Below, piece by piece: positions 1 to 10,786 of a DNA stretch of 64,000 nt. The notes beneath the pieces are model-generated. The model was not told where the DNA came from. It ran no database searches and was given only the letters and a program-made list of their open reading frames with translations. The DNA is from Haberlea rhodopensis. Its lineage: Eukaryota > Streptophyta > Magnoliopsida > Lamiales > Gesneriaceae. Location: contig CAJQUN010000036.1 in the NCBI GenBank assembly GCA_907163345.1, positions 1,364,001-1,428,000 of the forward strand, written 5' to 3'. The position numbers were made by a program, and so were the translations under genes. Position 1 is the first letter of the stretch. Every line of letters starts with the position of its first letter.

Positions 1-1105
1 ACATCTTGAATATACAACTGCGCCATCCTCAAAAAGGTGAAAGTCATGCTATAGGGGATGAAATGAGCTACCTTAGTCAATCGATCAACAATCACCCAAA
101 TAGCATCAAAGCCTGAAGCACTCCTCGGCAGGTGAGTCACGAAGTCCATGGAAATGTGTTCCCACTTCCACTTCGGTATCTCCAAGCTTTTCAACTCGCC
201 GCCAGGTCTCTGCCTCTCTGCCTTAACCTGCTGGCAGATCAAGCACCTCTTGACAAAAGCGACGACATCAGATTTCATCCTTTTCCACCAAAACTGACCA
301 CGTAGATCTTTATACATCTTCTTCCCGCCTGGGTGGATGCTAAGTCTGCTACTATGAGCTCGCTCCAAGATCCCTCTACGCAACTCCGGCGTACTCGGAA
401 CCACCCAACGGTTACCCAACCTCAAAGATTCGTCATCGGCCACTCTGAATTTTGTCGGCTGACCAAGATGTACTAAAGATAACCACCTCTGGACCTCATC
501 ATCTGACCTCTGAGCTCTCCTGATGTTCTCATAGATATCTGGCTCAGCTAACAAGGTCAATACATACACAGGTGATGCATCTATGTCGAAATCATAGCCC
601 AGATGGCAATAGAAGGTCATCATGTCTGACAAATGGATGATGTCCTCAGCAGAACTCCTTACTTTCCGGCTCAAAGCATCTGCTGTCAAATTAGCTTTTC
701 CGGGATGGTACTCAATCTCACAATCATAGTCCTTGAGTAAGTCCATCCACCTCCTCTGCCTCATGTTCAGCTCTGCCTGAGTGAATAAAAACTTGAGGCT
801 CTTGTGATCCGTGTAAATGGTAAACGAAGTACCATACAAATAATGTCTCCAAATCTTCAGGGCGAAGATGATAGCCGCCAGTTCCAAGTCATGGACTGGG
901 TATCTCGTCTCATGCGGCTTCAACTGCCTCGATGCATAAGCTACCACATGCCTATCTTGCATCGTACACACCCAAGGCCCTGAAGTGATGCATCGGTATA
1001 CAAAACAAATCTGGAGTTCTCCGTAGGGATCACTAACATTGGCGCCGTCGTCAAACGGTGCTTCAACTCCTGGAAGCTCTCCTCACAAGCTTCTGACCAA
1101 AAGAA
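1..1105 (-). pseudogene. pol: RNase H and integrase portion of element A pol (partial)
   Basis: From about 1105 to 965 one minus-strand frame gives the RNase H start, including the catalytic LYTDAS motif. A one-base shift near 963 moves the frame, which then stays open to base 1. The second frame shows the rest of RNase H (YTDHKSL, then the ADALSRK end near 690), a linker, the integrase zinc-binding region (HP near 345, CLICQQ near 228-247) and the integrase core start (ISMDF near 150, followed by the VIVDRLTK stretch). The core is cut by the window edge, so the second Asp and the Glu cannot be judged. Frame joins with the RT segment near 1105 and inside RNase H near 963 are broken. Confidence 0.85.
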
Positions 1106-1625
1106 AGGTACTCCTTTTCTGGGTCAACTGTGTCAACGGCTTGGCAATCTTCGAAAAGCCCTCGACGAAGCGTCGATAATATCTGGCCAAACCGAGGAAG
1201 CTCCGAATCTCAGGCACAGAAGTGGGGGCAGCCCACTCCATCACAGCTTCGATCTTCCTGGGATCCACAGATATTCCGCTGCTCGATATGACATGGCCCA
1301 GAAATACTACACTGTTCAACCAAAACTCACACTTACTGAGCTTGGCATACAACTGGTGATCTCGGAGAATCTGGAGCACTGTCCTCAAGTGTTTCACGTG
1401 CTCCTCCTCGCTCCGGGAATAGATGAGAATGTCGTCGATGAACACGATGACGAACTGGTCAAGATACGGCTGAAACACTCTGTTCATCAAGCTCATAAAG
1501 ACCGCTGGAGCATTCGTCACACCGAACGGCATCACTAGGAACTCATAATGTCCATATCGAGTCCGAAACGCTGTCTTCTGTACATCTTCCTCTCTAACTC
1601 GAATCTGATGGTACCCGGACCTCAA
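1083..1625 (-). pseudogene. pol: Reverse transcriptase palm/thumb segment of element A
   Basis: A 180-residue frame opens with the SGYHQIRV motif and contains the chromoviral RT signatures MPFGVTNAP (about residues 32-40), the catalytic FIDD box (about 62-65), KCEFW and FLGHVIS, ending at the connection region (FLGLARYYRRF). There is no ATG: the frame begins at a TTG because it is the continuation of the upstream protease-RT frame, shifted by one base near 1640. It ends early through a second shift near 1105. The catalytic aspartates are present, so the motif content is intact while the frame is not. Confidence 0.9.
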
Positions 1626-2464
1626 ATCAATCTTGCTATACAGTCTGGTACCTGCAACTGGTCAAACAGATCATCAATCCTTGGGAGAGGATACTTGTTC
1701 TTTACTGTGGCTTTATTCAGTTGCCGGTAATCGATGCACAACCGCATCGAACTGTCCTTCTTCTTCACAAAGAGAACCGGTGCGCCCCATGGCGATACGC
1801 TCGGGCGTATATATCCCTTGTCAAGGAGATCCTGCAACTGTTCCTTCAATTCCCTCAACTCCGTCGGTGCCATCCTGTAAGGTGCACGAGAGATAGCGGA
1901 TGTCCCCGGTAACAACTCGATCCCAAACTCAACTTCCCTAGCCGGTGGGAATCCTGGGATCTCTTCTGGGAATACATCAGCAAATTCTGCCACGACTGGT
2001 ACATCCTCAACTCTCAATTCCTTATTCTTCCCAGACGTGTCCACGGCATAGATGAGATAGCCCGTGTGGCCACGTTCCAACAGCTGAGTCATCTTGATCG
2101 CTGAAATCAACGGAATCTTTGCACGAGAACCGTTGCCATAAAAAGTCCACTGACTACCCAAATCAGGTCTGAACTTCACTGTCTTCTGTCGGCAATCTAC
2201 CACTGCCTGATATCTGTTCAGAACATCAATGCCCAAGATGCAGTCGAAGTTCGACATACCCAACACAATCAAGTCTGTCTTCAACTCGTTGCCCTCAAAA
2301 TAAATGAGGCAGTCTGCCATGAACTGATCAGCAACGACATTTCTTCCAGTGGGTGTCGAGACAAGGAGAGGCGTGGGTAGAGAAGACGTGCGCATATGGT
2401 GTCTCTCCACAAAGCCAACAGATACAAAAGAGTGGGAGGCACCTGTATCTATCAAAATAAAAGC
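1622..2464 (-). pseudogene. pol: Protease and N-terminal RT segment of element A
   Basis: The frame carries the retroviral-type aspartic protease motif IDTGASHSF at its start (active-site Asp at about residue 3), then the protease body (CILGIDVL), a linker (VVAEFADVFPEEIPG), and the first RT motifs (APYRMAP, SPWGAPVLFVKKKD, LCIDYRQLNK). It overlaps the end of the gag frame in a different register, with the join near 2462. Chromoviruses of this type usually encode Gag-Pol as one ORF, so this shift is probably a lesion and not programmed frameshifting. It ends at 1622 after a one-base loss near 1640, beyond which the RT motif continues in the next frame. Confidence 0.88.
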
Positions 2465-3629
2465 AGGGTACGTAAATAAATGACGTACCGACGATCACCT
2501 CCTCTGGGGCTGCCTGGGCCTGCTCTCTAGTCAGGGCATACACCTGTCCTTGGGGCGGTCCCACTGTCTGACCTCCCGATGGTCGAGGCCCAAACTGCTG
2601 CCTCTGGTGTACAGTCCTGTCATCAAACCTCGGCCTGTTGCCCTGAAACTCTGACTGTCCTCCCCGGGTGGGGCAATACCGAGAGATGTGGCCCATCTTG
2701 CCACAGCTATAACAGGCAGGGCACTTACTTGAAGAATGTGGCCCTCCACAATTGTCGCACCTCGGCTCTCCCGGCCTATTCCCTTGTGAAGACCCTCGAT
2801 TGGCCGACCAATTCTTCTTGTTCTCCTGTTTCTGACCAAAGTACTTCTTTCCACCAAACCGTGCAGATGAAGAGGCACCACGAGGTTTAAATGGCTCTCC
2901 CCGGGGCCTCAAGCTGTCATTAGTCTGCCTCTGTTGTGGTACTTGTGGTGGCATAGCACTAGGATAAGCTCTCACTCCAAGCTCGGCAAGCTCCGCTCTT
3001 GTGAGAGCATCAACAAAAGAAGTTGGGTTATTGGTGATAACCCGGTCATAGAGCTCCGGTCGCAACCCCTTCATAAAATTCCTCATCTTTGCGTGCCCAT
3101 TGGTGGCAATGTGGGGAACATACCTCAGCAACGAAGAGTACCGCATGGCATAGTCTGACACTGTCATGTTCCCCTGTTTCAAACTTGTAAACTCGTCCTC
3201 CTTCGTCTGTCTCGCCGCTGCGGAGAAGTACCGGTTCAGAAATCGGGTCCTGAAGAGTGTCCAATCAATCACAGTACCCAGTGCTCTCAGCTCCATTACA
3301 GTGCCCCTCCACCACATTAGAGGTTTCTTTGCTAACTGGAACTCCGCCAGCCTCAGCCACGCTGTAACAGCACAAGGAGCCGACACAAATATCTGCTCAA
3401 GTCTCTCCAGCCACTCCTCAGCTTCCTCTCCTGATTCTGTTCCCTCAAACCGGGGCGGGTGGTAAGACAGAAACTGAGTCAAGTTAATCTCACTGGGCAG
3501 CAATAACTGAGCCACTGGCTCCATGCCTACTGCTGGTGGAGGTAGAGGGTTCACTTGTCCAACGCTAGCGTTAACACTGCCCACATCGCCAACTTCTTCG
3601 TTAAGGTTCCCCGCATTCATAGCAGCCAT
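2328..3629 (-). CDS. gag: Gag capsid/nucleocapsid protein of element A
   Basis: The long minus-strand frame begins at ATG 3629; the open frame extends four codons further upstream but without an ATG. It has the plant gypsy Gag core (PPRFEGTESGEEAEEWL, then the WWRG, FLNRYF and MTVSDY segments), a basic Gly/Arg-rich region and two cysteine clusters: CDNCGGPHSSSKC (about 295-307 counted from the open-frame start) and a classical CCHC knuckle C-X2-C-X4-H-X4-C (about 310-323). It would form virus-like particles and bind the element RNA. The last 45 or so residues are out-of-frame protease sequence, showing that the true Gag-Pol reading frame has been lost near 2462. Confidence 0.88.
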   Translation of the reverse strand: MAAMNAGNLNEEVGDVGSVNASVGQVNPLPPPAVGMEPVAQLLLPSEINLTQFLSYHPPRFEGTESGEEAEEWLERLEQIFVSAPCAVTAWLRLAEFQLAKKPLMWWRGTVMELRALGTVIDWTLFRTRFLNRYFSAAARQTKEDEFTSLKQGNMTVSDYAMRYSSLLRYVPHIATNGHAKMRNFMKGLRPELYDRVITNNPTSFVDALTRAELAELGVRAYPSAMPPQVPQQRQTNDSLRPRGEPFKPRGASSSARFGGKKYFGQKQENKKNWSANRGSSQGNRPGEPRCDNCGGPHSSSKCPACYSCGKMGHISRYCPTRGGQSEFQGNRPRFDDRTVHQRQQFGPRPSGGQTVGPPQGQVYALTREQAQAAPEEVIVGTSFIYVPCFYFDRYRCLPLFCICWLCGETPYAHVFSTHASPCLDTHWKKCRC

Positions 3630-4100
3630 GCTGTAACACAAAGGTTAACAAAAATTCCAAAAAAAATATACATGTTATGCCGTTAGATAACAGGAATGAT
3701 AATAAGCATGTTAGTATAACAGAATATACATCAATATGCACCACATGCATAAACATGCCTCAAATGTAAGCACCTAGCCAATCATGCTAAGGCTACCCTT
3801 CACTCGTTCCCGGGTTCTCTCCCACCCCTCGCCTCACATTGAGCGGCAAATATCCTTTCCTCGCCCTATATGATAACCACGCTCAAATGTGACATGCGGC
3901 GCTCCCACCCCTCGCTTCACATTTAGCGGAACCAAAACAAATAGCGGCAAGCATTAAAATCATCAAGGGATGACCACGACTCATGGGATGTGCACCAATA
4001 ATCATATGCATCTACAATCATCATGCATAATTCAACATGTATTTGCATCCACAATGCATAATCACATATATACTCGCATCCACAATGCATAAACAATGAG
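3630..4100 (-). other. Leader remnant of element A, shared with element B
   Basis: Noncoding. Positions about 3780-3960 match the leader of element B (about 34140-34330): both have repeated TCCCACCCCTCGCTTCACAT blocks, AGCGGCAA and a shared stretch around ACTCATGGGATAT. This places A and B in related families. The tRNA-Met primer site expected beside the LTR is absent here. Confidence 0.6.
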
Positions 4101-5258
4101 TATATTAGATACATGTACCGTTGGGTGCCCGTACGTCCTCTACGTACCTTTTCAAAAGTGGAATTGTTATGGCTTCAGTTCCTTGGTTGCGTTGCTACCT
4201 GGGATGGTTCCACACAATCACACAACCCCATATTAGAAGCCAAATAATAGTCAAATACCAAAAATTCGACAAAAGAAAGCATTTCCCAAAATTCCACAGT
4301 TGGCGATCGATCGCTTGGCTGAGGCGATCGATCGCCTCAATTTTTCCTTCGCGGCGATAAATCGCGCCAAACATGGCGATCGATCGCCTATCCCTTGGAT
4401 TGGCCACTGCCTCTCGGCGATCGGTCGCCTCATATCAGGCGATCGATCGCCTGTCCCGCAAATTTGGTGCTGCCCATCGGCGATCGATCGCCCCATTTCA
4501 AGCGGTCGATCGCCTCGCACAGACTCGCGATTTTTCACCATTTTTGCATACCAAAACCTTCCAATCCATACCAACACTTAAACCATCAAACCAACAACAT
4601 CAATAACAACATAAACCTTCAAAATACACTTCCAAACAAGTGTAAATCCAACCCTCAACCAAAACCACAACAACCCAACACAAACCCATTTTAAAACCCT
4701 TCAAAATCATACCAAACTTAAATAAAACCTTACAAAATCAACAATGAGGTATCCATACCTCTTGGGGACCTCAAATCTCCCAATAAACTCCACAAAACAA
4801 GATTTTTGGAAGGGCTTCTCTCCACCTTTATGCTCCAACTCGAAATAAGGGGAAAGGGTTTGTGGGAAGTGATTTGGGGAAAGTGAGGGTAAAGGTAGGG
4901 TGGGGTTGGGGTATAAAAGGGGTTGGGTTTTAATTAAAAGCATTTCACAAACCCATGGTGTATAAAACACCCCAACATGATATTTTCAAAAGCATTAATA
5001 CAAAATGCACCAAAATATCAATTAACTCATGCTTTCCAAATAATTGCTAACCATGGCAAATAAATCATGCTAAAAGCAATTTTCCCCAACATGCACAACA
5101 TGCACCCTGAAATGCACTCCCGGGTCATCCTTTCCATGTGACCATGCATTTCCACACATTAAATAAATCTAGCACATAATCAATTAATTACCACCATGAT
5201 TAATCATATAAACACAATTAATGTCCAAATTGCAATTAATCATTTCGGGGATATCACA
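4101..5258 (-). repeat. 5' LTR remnant of element A
   Basis: From about 4100 the sequence resembles the element B LTR beginning near 36110 (GTACGT...TACGTACC block), and it ends at 5258 with GGGGATATCACA, the expected terminal CA in plus-strand view (TGTGATATCC start in sense). The junction with the leader is deleted, so the left boundary is approximate. A weak TATA-like stretch lies near 4911-4917 on the minus strand. Confidence 0.6.
4300..4520. repeat. Cluster of GGCGATCGATCGCC palindromes in element A LTR
   Basis: About eight copies of a 14-18 bp palindrome occur here at irregular 20-45 bp spacing. The best is GAGGCGATCGATCGCCTC at 4321-4338, a perfect 18-bp palindrome. Variants include GGCGATCGGTCGCC and GCGGTCGATCGCC. 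In the sense (minus) transcript the cluster would lie downstream of the likely start site. Confidence 0.9.
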
Positions 5259-5851
5259 AGCGATGTCAACAAAAGATGTTGTTTTATTTGACAACCTTGG
5301 TGTCGTCAAAGTTCCTCAATGAGGATGCTCCTACTATTATGGAGAGTGAAACCGACAACCAAAAGAGAGTTGCGGTTGATGCGTGGAATCAAAGCGATTT
5401 CATGTGCAAGAATTATATTCTAAATAGACTGGACAACACATTATACAATGTGTAGTGTCTAGTGAAGACGGCCAAGGAATTGTGGCAATCCTTGGAGAAA
5501 AAGTATAGATCCGAGGATGCCGGCATGAAGAAATTCATCGTTGGGCGATTCCTGGATTTCAAAATGGTTGATACAAAGCCTGTGATAGCACAAGTGCAAG
5601 ATTTGCAAGTATTCATGCACGAAATTCATGCGGAGTGAATGATTCTAAGTGACTCATTCCAAGTGGCCGCCATGATTGAAAAGTTGCCTCCGTCATGGAA
5701 GGACTTCAAGAATTATCTCAAGCATAAGCGAAAAGAGATGAATCTTGAAGACCTTGTGATTCGCTTGAGAATCGAAGAGGACAACAAAATTTCCCAAAGG
5801 TTACTCACAATGATGTTTGTGATGGAAAGATTGTGCAAACTAGAGATGTGA
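5259..5851 (+). pseudogene. gag: Copia Gag remnant of element J
   Basis: One plus-strand frame reads as a copia Gag of the UBN2 type: WNQSDFMCKNYILN, then KTAKELWQSLEKKY, KKFIVGRFLDFKMVD, and SFQVAAMIEKLPPSWKDF followed by KHKRKEMNLEDL. It contains an in-frame TAG near 5453 and a TGA near 5637, so it is broken into pieces. Similarity ends near 5795. The missing N-terminus lies on the other side of the inserted element A. The CCHC knuckle normally following this region is not seen, suggesting an internal deletion. Confidence 0.85.
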
Positions 5852-7868
5852 GAAAAGTAATTTGTTACTTTATCAATATTTGCACATGATATTGTTGTGA
5901 CTTTTTTGCTATGAAGCAAGAACGAGGCCAGTGATGTGTTTAAACACTTCAAGAATGAGATTGCAATAAAATTTAGCAAATGAGTTTTGCTATGAGAAAT
6001 TGTGAGTAGATTATACTTGTGTTGTCTAAGAATTTGACGCTTAAGCTTGAATCTGCAAGACTATAAAATCTTGAATTCGAGTTTCTAAGCTTTGTACGCT
6101 TAAAACACAAGTGATAAATCGAAGCCATAAATTTTGATTAGGCGTTGTAATATCTCAAATTGGTTCATTTTGAATTTCTAAGCTAGTACGCATATAACAT
6201 GAATTTGCAAGTTTTAAAAAACTTGAATTCAAGTTTTCTATGTTAGTGCGCTTAAATTGCAAAATGTGAACCGAGTTTGAGAATATTATCCAAGTTTCAA
6301 CTTTTGTAAGCAAGTACGCTTAAATCCAAAATTTTCAAGAAATAAAAACTTGAATTTGGATTTGTAAGACTATAACGCTTAGAACTTGAAACACGGAAGT
6401 TTGAATGCCAGTGCACTTCGTTACTGCCCGAAGTTGTGGGGGTTGCAATTCTAGGATTCAATCACTTACCACATTTAGGCAATTACGAAAACCTTGTGAT
6501 TGAAGGAAAATAGAGTTTCCTATAATATTTGAAATGTGGGGGGTACTTGGCTAAAGTAGAAATGAAGGCCAAAGTAAAGTCATAATAAAAACCAAATAAA
6601 AGACATGAAGAGTTTGACAGATCATGTTGTCAAATATATTAATGAGTGTGACAAATGTGTACACACCTAAGCATAGGTATGCTTGTGTATTGATGATATG
6701 CTCATTGGAGAAGCAATTTAGAAATCATCAAGTAACAAAAGAAAAAATGTTGACAAACATTTTGACATGTGTTCATCAAGAATAATGTTTGGAATGAAGT
6801 TTCCAAGACACTTGAAGAACGAAATCTCAAGGATTAATTCGAGTTTCAAATTTTAAGCTTTGTGTTTAAATTTTAAGTTTGCAAGAAATGGAATCTTGAA
6901 CTTGTAATTTTTATGTGCTTAAAAATTTTGAATTGTGAATTAAAGTTGAGTATTTTGATCTGGTCTCGAATTTTGAAATAACGCGTTAACAACGCTTAAA
7001 ATTCGATGATGGAAATATCCTAAAAGGATAAAATGATGCAAAAGAGGTAATGTGATTACCAAAACTGAAGATATATTATTGTGGAAAATTCTCTATGGAA
7101 AACATATAAAGCTTCTTCGGCCGAGTTGCTTTATAAGTTGTTAGAGAAAAATCCTGTGCATGCAACTAAAATGTGTTGCGATAATGCTATATGATAAAAT
7201 GATCTCTAGTGTCATAATCATGAGTGATTATGTGAAACCGCGGATCCGCATATAAATTGGTTAACCGAGAGATCATGTGGAAGTTTATCGAGGGGAATGG
7301 GGTTAAAACCCTATAATCAAAATCTCATAGTGGATACCCAACCTTGTTGACTGGAGATCCCAAGATCTAGGTTCAAAAGGGACAACTAAATTATGAGATT
7401 GTATAAACACCTTGGAGAATTAATCTCCGACCCATTCCTATGATAAGGGGTGTAGCCTGCAAAAATGATACGAGGATAGGCAAAAGGCCTTTAATGATTC
7501 CTAAGACATATAAGAATATGTTGGAGTATAGCGGGATACTCTTCTAGGAGATCACCTACGTAAGTGCGAAGTGTGGCCGCTTCAAAGATGAAAAGCACTT
7601 ATGAAACCAAGCGTGGTCCATGGCCGAAACGGACACAACCGTAAGAAACCAATACGAATGTTAGAATTATTATGGTGTGAGTTCAATTGTCTTGGTTTAC
7701 ACCAACGACTAAATAGTTCAAGACTATAAGTTCACTATTGAGTCAAGTAAATCCGACTGGATACTACTACGGAAGATTCAAAGCCACAAGCTATCTCTCC
7801 CGATGCCATAATAGTTCGTTAAAAGCGCTCAATTACATATATGCATTAATTTAATTCATGTGGGGGAT
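5852..7868 (+). other. Decayed internal and 3' noncoding region of element J
   Basis: No open frame. A possible RT relic (CIDDMLI-like, compare YVDDMLI) appears near 6688-6710 but is too short to be sure. From about 7290 to 7868 the sequence (CTGGAGATCCCAAGATCTAGG, GAGATCACCTACGTAAGTG) looks like the long noncoding stretch between pol and the 3' LTR in some plant copia elements. The polypurine tract abuts the LTR. Confidence 0.5.
6015..6400. repeat. Degenerate tandem repeat, about 60-90 bp units
   Basis: The core TAAGCNNGTACGCTTAAA recurs near 6030, 6088, 6180, 6240, 6310 and 6368, each time linked to an AT-rich stretch resembling CAAGACTATAAAATCTTGAA. There are roughly six diverged units with no coding capacity. 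Confidence 0.6.
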
Positions 7869-8375
7869 TGTTGGAAATTTGAATCAAATTAAATGGTGTG
7901 TATGTTGGGGTGTATTTTTTCATGATTAGTTGCTTCAAAATTAAATGGTGTGTCCATTCATGTTGGGATGCAATTTTTCATGATGTATGCTTCCAAATTG
8001 TGTCTCTTGATGACACCACTTGGTATATATATAAGAACAACCCTTGAATGAATTAGACATGAAATTTTGGAAATTCACATCATATTTGAAGATCAGAATT
8101 TGAGTAATTTTGTGAGTCTTCATCATTGTTATGGTTGAACGATTTTAGACCTTTGTGGTTTAAAGGATTTGTGATTTGGAGTGCTCCTATCACAAATCAT
8201 AGTCGTTGTATCTTGGGAGACAAATTGCCAAAGTAAACCGTTATCACCGTAGCGGGGCAATATTGTCTTAAGGACAGAGATTATAAATCTCGCCTCGACA
8301 ATTCTAATACAAAGTCATTTGTTGTTTTTGCTTGCTACTTTCCTAAGATACACACCAATATAATTTTATACAACA
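7869..8375 (+). repeat. 3' LTR of element J
   Basis: A 507-bp stretch starts TGTTGGAAATTTG directly after a polypurine tract and ends ATACAACA, giving TG...CA termini. A TATA box lies at 8024-8035. It contains a decayed direct repeat of AAATTAAATGGTGTGT near its start (about 7888 and 7938). Confidence 0.75.
8024..8035 (+). promoter_or_regulatory. TATA box in element J LTR
   Basis: TATATATATAAG lies about 155 bp into the LTR, a usual place for a short copia U3 promoter. Confidence 0.5.
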
Positions 8376-8924
8376 ATTGGACATTAATCTTTTTTTACAT
8401 TGTGCTTCTTGTTACAAAACATGATAATATCGACTATAGTTTACTAGCAAATCGTGTGTTGTTTTGGATATTTATATTGTTATAGCACGTTAATTTGATC
8501 GCAAGGAATTAAATACCACATTTTCCGTATAAATTACAAAGTAGAAAATGGTTATATGTTCATCAAACTAGCAACTTACTCCCTTAATATAATACCCTAC
8601 TTGACTCGAACCGATTCTTATAGTACTGTTCGTGAAGTTGATAACCTAATTCATGTGGATGCCTATTTGTCAGGTTGTTCACCTAAACCATAAGTAGTGA
8701 TAGATGCTATGACAAAACTTTGTAAGAAAATATTTTTAAAAATCTATGAAGATAGGATTAGGTCTCAAAAAGCCAATCGGACTTGCTCCTTAGCAAATTT
8801 TATGGATCCAGACTAAGTTGTAATGTTTACAAATTCCCCAAGGTATATAGATTTTAAGTTGTATGTAGTATATAGGTTGTGAGCACTTTACAAGTGTTTT
8901 CAATTATATACAGTCTATTTTTCA
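8376..8924. other. AT-rich sequence with no recognised feature
   Basis: No long open frame, terminal repeat or known element type was seen. It is probably old decayed sequence between insertions. The last 10 bp form one copy of the target duplication of the following MITE. Confidence 0.5.
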
Positions 8925-9323
8925 GGGTTTTTTAAATAAATAATCTAAATTTTTAAAAAATCAACAAAATAACCTAAAACATAGGGTTTTATAAGACTAA
9001 CCCAAGCCAGCAACGACTTTAAATAAAGACGCCAACTGCGTTGACGACTTCTTTTAAAACAAATTTTATTTAAAAAATTGACGATTTCCAAAAAAAAAAA
9101 AGATGTTTTTTAAGGAAGTCGCCGACTAAGAAAGCATCCGTTTAAAGAAAGGCACGAGGTTACGACGCCAACTGAGTTGGCGACTTTTAAATTTTTTTTG
9201 TTTTTAAAAAAGTCGTCAACTCAGTCGGCGTCTTCATTTGTTTGGGTTAGTTTAATAAATCCTCCTATTTTAGGTTTTTTTGTTAATTTTTTTAAAATTT
9301 AGATTTATTTATTTAAAAAACCA
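8925..9323. mobile_element. MITE with about 80-bp terminal inverted repeats (Mutator-like TSD)
   Basis: The first 80 bp (GGTTTTTTAAATAAATAATC...) are the imperfect reverse complement of the last 80 bp. The flanks CTATTTTTCA (8915-8924) and CTATCTTTCA (9324-9333) match at 9 of 10 positions, consistent with the 9-10 bp target duplication of Mutator-like elements. The centre holds repeated inverted motifs such as CGCCAACTGAGTTGGCG. It encodes nothing, so it would need transposase from elsewhere. Confidence 0.75.
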
Positions 9324-9333
9324 CTATCTTTCA

Positions 9334-9725
9334 TGTCCTTTTAAGTGAGATTTAGATATTTATTTTTTTCTTTAAATTAATATATAAAAGTATTTATACA
9401 AATGAAATGGGATACCGGAGAAAAATAAGGTAGATGTGTTTTGTATCTTATTATTAGGTTAAGAGGTGGGGGTTGTAATTTGTGATTTTCTTTATTGCTT
9501 CACTTGAAGATTAAACTAGAATGGAACCATATATCATCGTTGATTTTTGATTTTGTCATTCTTCTATTTTAAGAAGAATCTATTTAATTTGGTGTTTAAC
9601 CGGGGGAGAACCAATTTTTCTTAATTTGGGATTAATACATTTAATATAAGTCGTAAACATAAAATATTTATTGATGAAAAATTAATACGTCAAGATACAA
9701 ATTAAATCTAAAAATAAGTTAAACA
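9334..9725. other. AT-rich spacer with no recognised feature
   Basis: Nothing was recognised between the MITE and element C apart from low-complexity AT-rich sequence. Confidence 0.5.
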
Positions 9726-9730
9726 GATAA

Positions 9731-10786
9731 TGTTAAGATCGATTCCGGGGGTGGGTTGTCATTCAACACCCGAGCTCAACCAACTTGAGCTTCAATAGCT
9801 CGTATTCTTGAAATAATTGCACCGAGAGATTATTCGGTTACAAAATCGAGCGGAAGACACTCGACATAACCCGCTCTAAAACCGATTAACCATTTGAAAG
9901 GCATTTTAAAGATATGCAAGAAAGTATGTAAAAACAATAAAATAAATAAATGCAGTAAAGTAAATAACACAAGCATTTGTTTCTGGAAGTTCGAAGCACA
10001 ACGCTTCTACGTCTCCCCTTCTTCCATCTCATGGAAGGATACACTAGAAGATTTGTCTTACACTTTACAGCATACAACCTACTTAGGCTAATACCACACA
10101 GATAGCCTAAACTCCTAGCACACACAAGTTCATGTTCTTTAACGTTTCACATTTAAAGACATTACCCAGTTGTGATGAATCACCAACTGTTACAATGGTA
10201 TTCACTCTTCTATTTTAGCTCACTAATACAATAAATAGAGTGAATACAAATGCACAAATAATTCCATAATGAATCTGATACAGCAAGGTAAGAGGTGCCA
10301 AAGGTTTGGGGAGTGCTCTTCATTTAGCAGCTTTTATTTTTGAAGTTCCCCAATTGAATCCCAAGTGGGTTTGCTTTGGAAGGCTTGGATTGATCTTCAG
10401 CTGTTATTGAGCTTCCAAATCATGTGTATATAGCCCCAAGTAATGATATACACGTTAGACACAAGAATATGCCCGTTGGAAAAGGTTTTGCATCGTTCCC
10501 GAGCTTGCAACGGTCATATTCTGGTTTCTGGGCTCTTTGTGTTTCGGACAGGGCTGGTCTGGTCTGCGGGTTTGGTCACTAGGTCTGGTCAGCTGGTGTC
10601 AGCTGGTCTGCTCAGATCAGTCTTGGTATTTTCAGTCTTGGTCCAGTTTGATATATTCAAGCACTTTCTTTGCAATTCATCAAGCTCTTAATCTATGAAC
10701 TGCACACTTGATGAAAATGTTAACAACATAATAACAAGTTTTGTTACCATCAAAACCAAGATTATTCAGGTTTCTAAAACCCAACA
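9731..10786 (-). repeat. 3' LTR of element C
   Basis: A 1056-bp copy. In plus view it starts TGTTAAGATCG and ends AAAACCCAACA. A minus-strand TATA box lies at about 10427-10432 and a SIRE-type hairpin at 9993-10007 (arms GAAGC/GCTTC). Confidence 0.9.

Larger units (their letters stand above)
1..5258 (-). mobile_element. Ty3/gypsy chromovirus-like LTR retrotransposon A, cut by the left window edge
   Basis: Read on the minus strand, the order is 5' LTR remnant, leader, gag with a CCHC knuckle, protease, RT, RNase H and integrase, which is the Ty3/gypsy order. The style of gag, RT and integrase resembles plant Tekay/Del chromoviruses (family knowledge, not a search). The LTR ends in the terminal CA (plus-strand view) at 5258, directly against copia gag sequence, so A was inserted into element J. 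No tRNA-Met primer site is found between gag and the LTR end, so the LTR/leader junction has been deleted. The far LTR and the second target duplication lie outside the window. At least four frame breaks make it non-functional as read. Confidence 0.9.
5259..8375 (+). mobile_element. Degenerate Ty1/copia element J, interrupted by element A
   Basis: The plus-strand order is gag remnant (5259-5851), decayed internal sequence, polypurine tract (TGTGGGGGAT at about 7859-7868) and 3' LTR (7869-8375). The 5' LTR and the start of gag lie beyond element A, outside the window. Integrase and most of RT cannot be recognised. Confidence 0.75.

Noticed and set aside
2328..2464. Programmed frameshift between gag and protease of element A
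   Set aside because: Related chromoviruses usually use one ORF, and the same element has several other single-base breaks.
4121..4694. Several short open frames with GDRSP or AIDRL repeats
   Set aside because: These are translations of the GGCGATCGATCGCC palindromes, not proteins.
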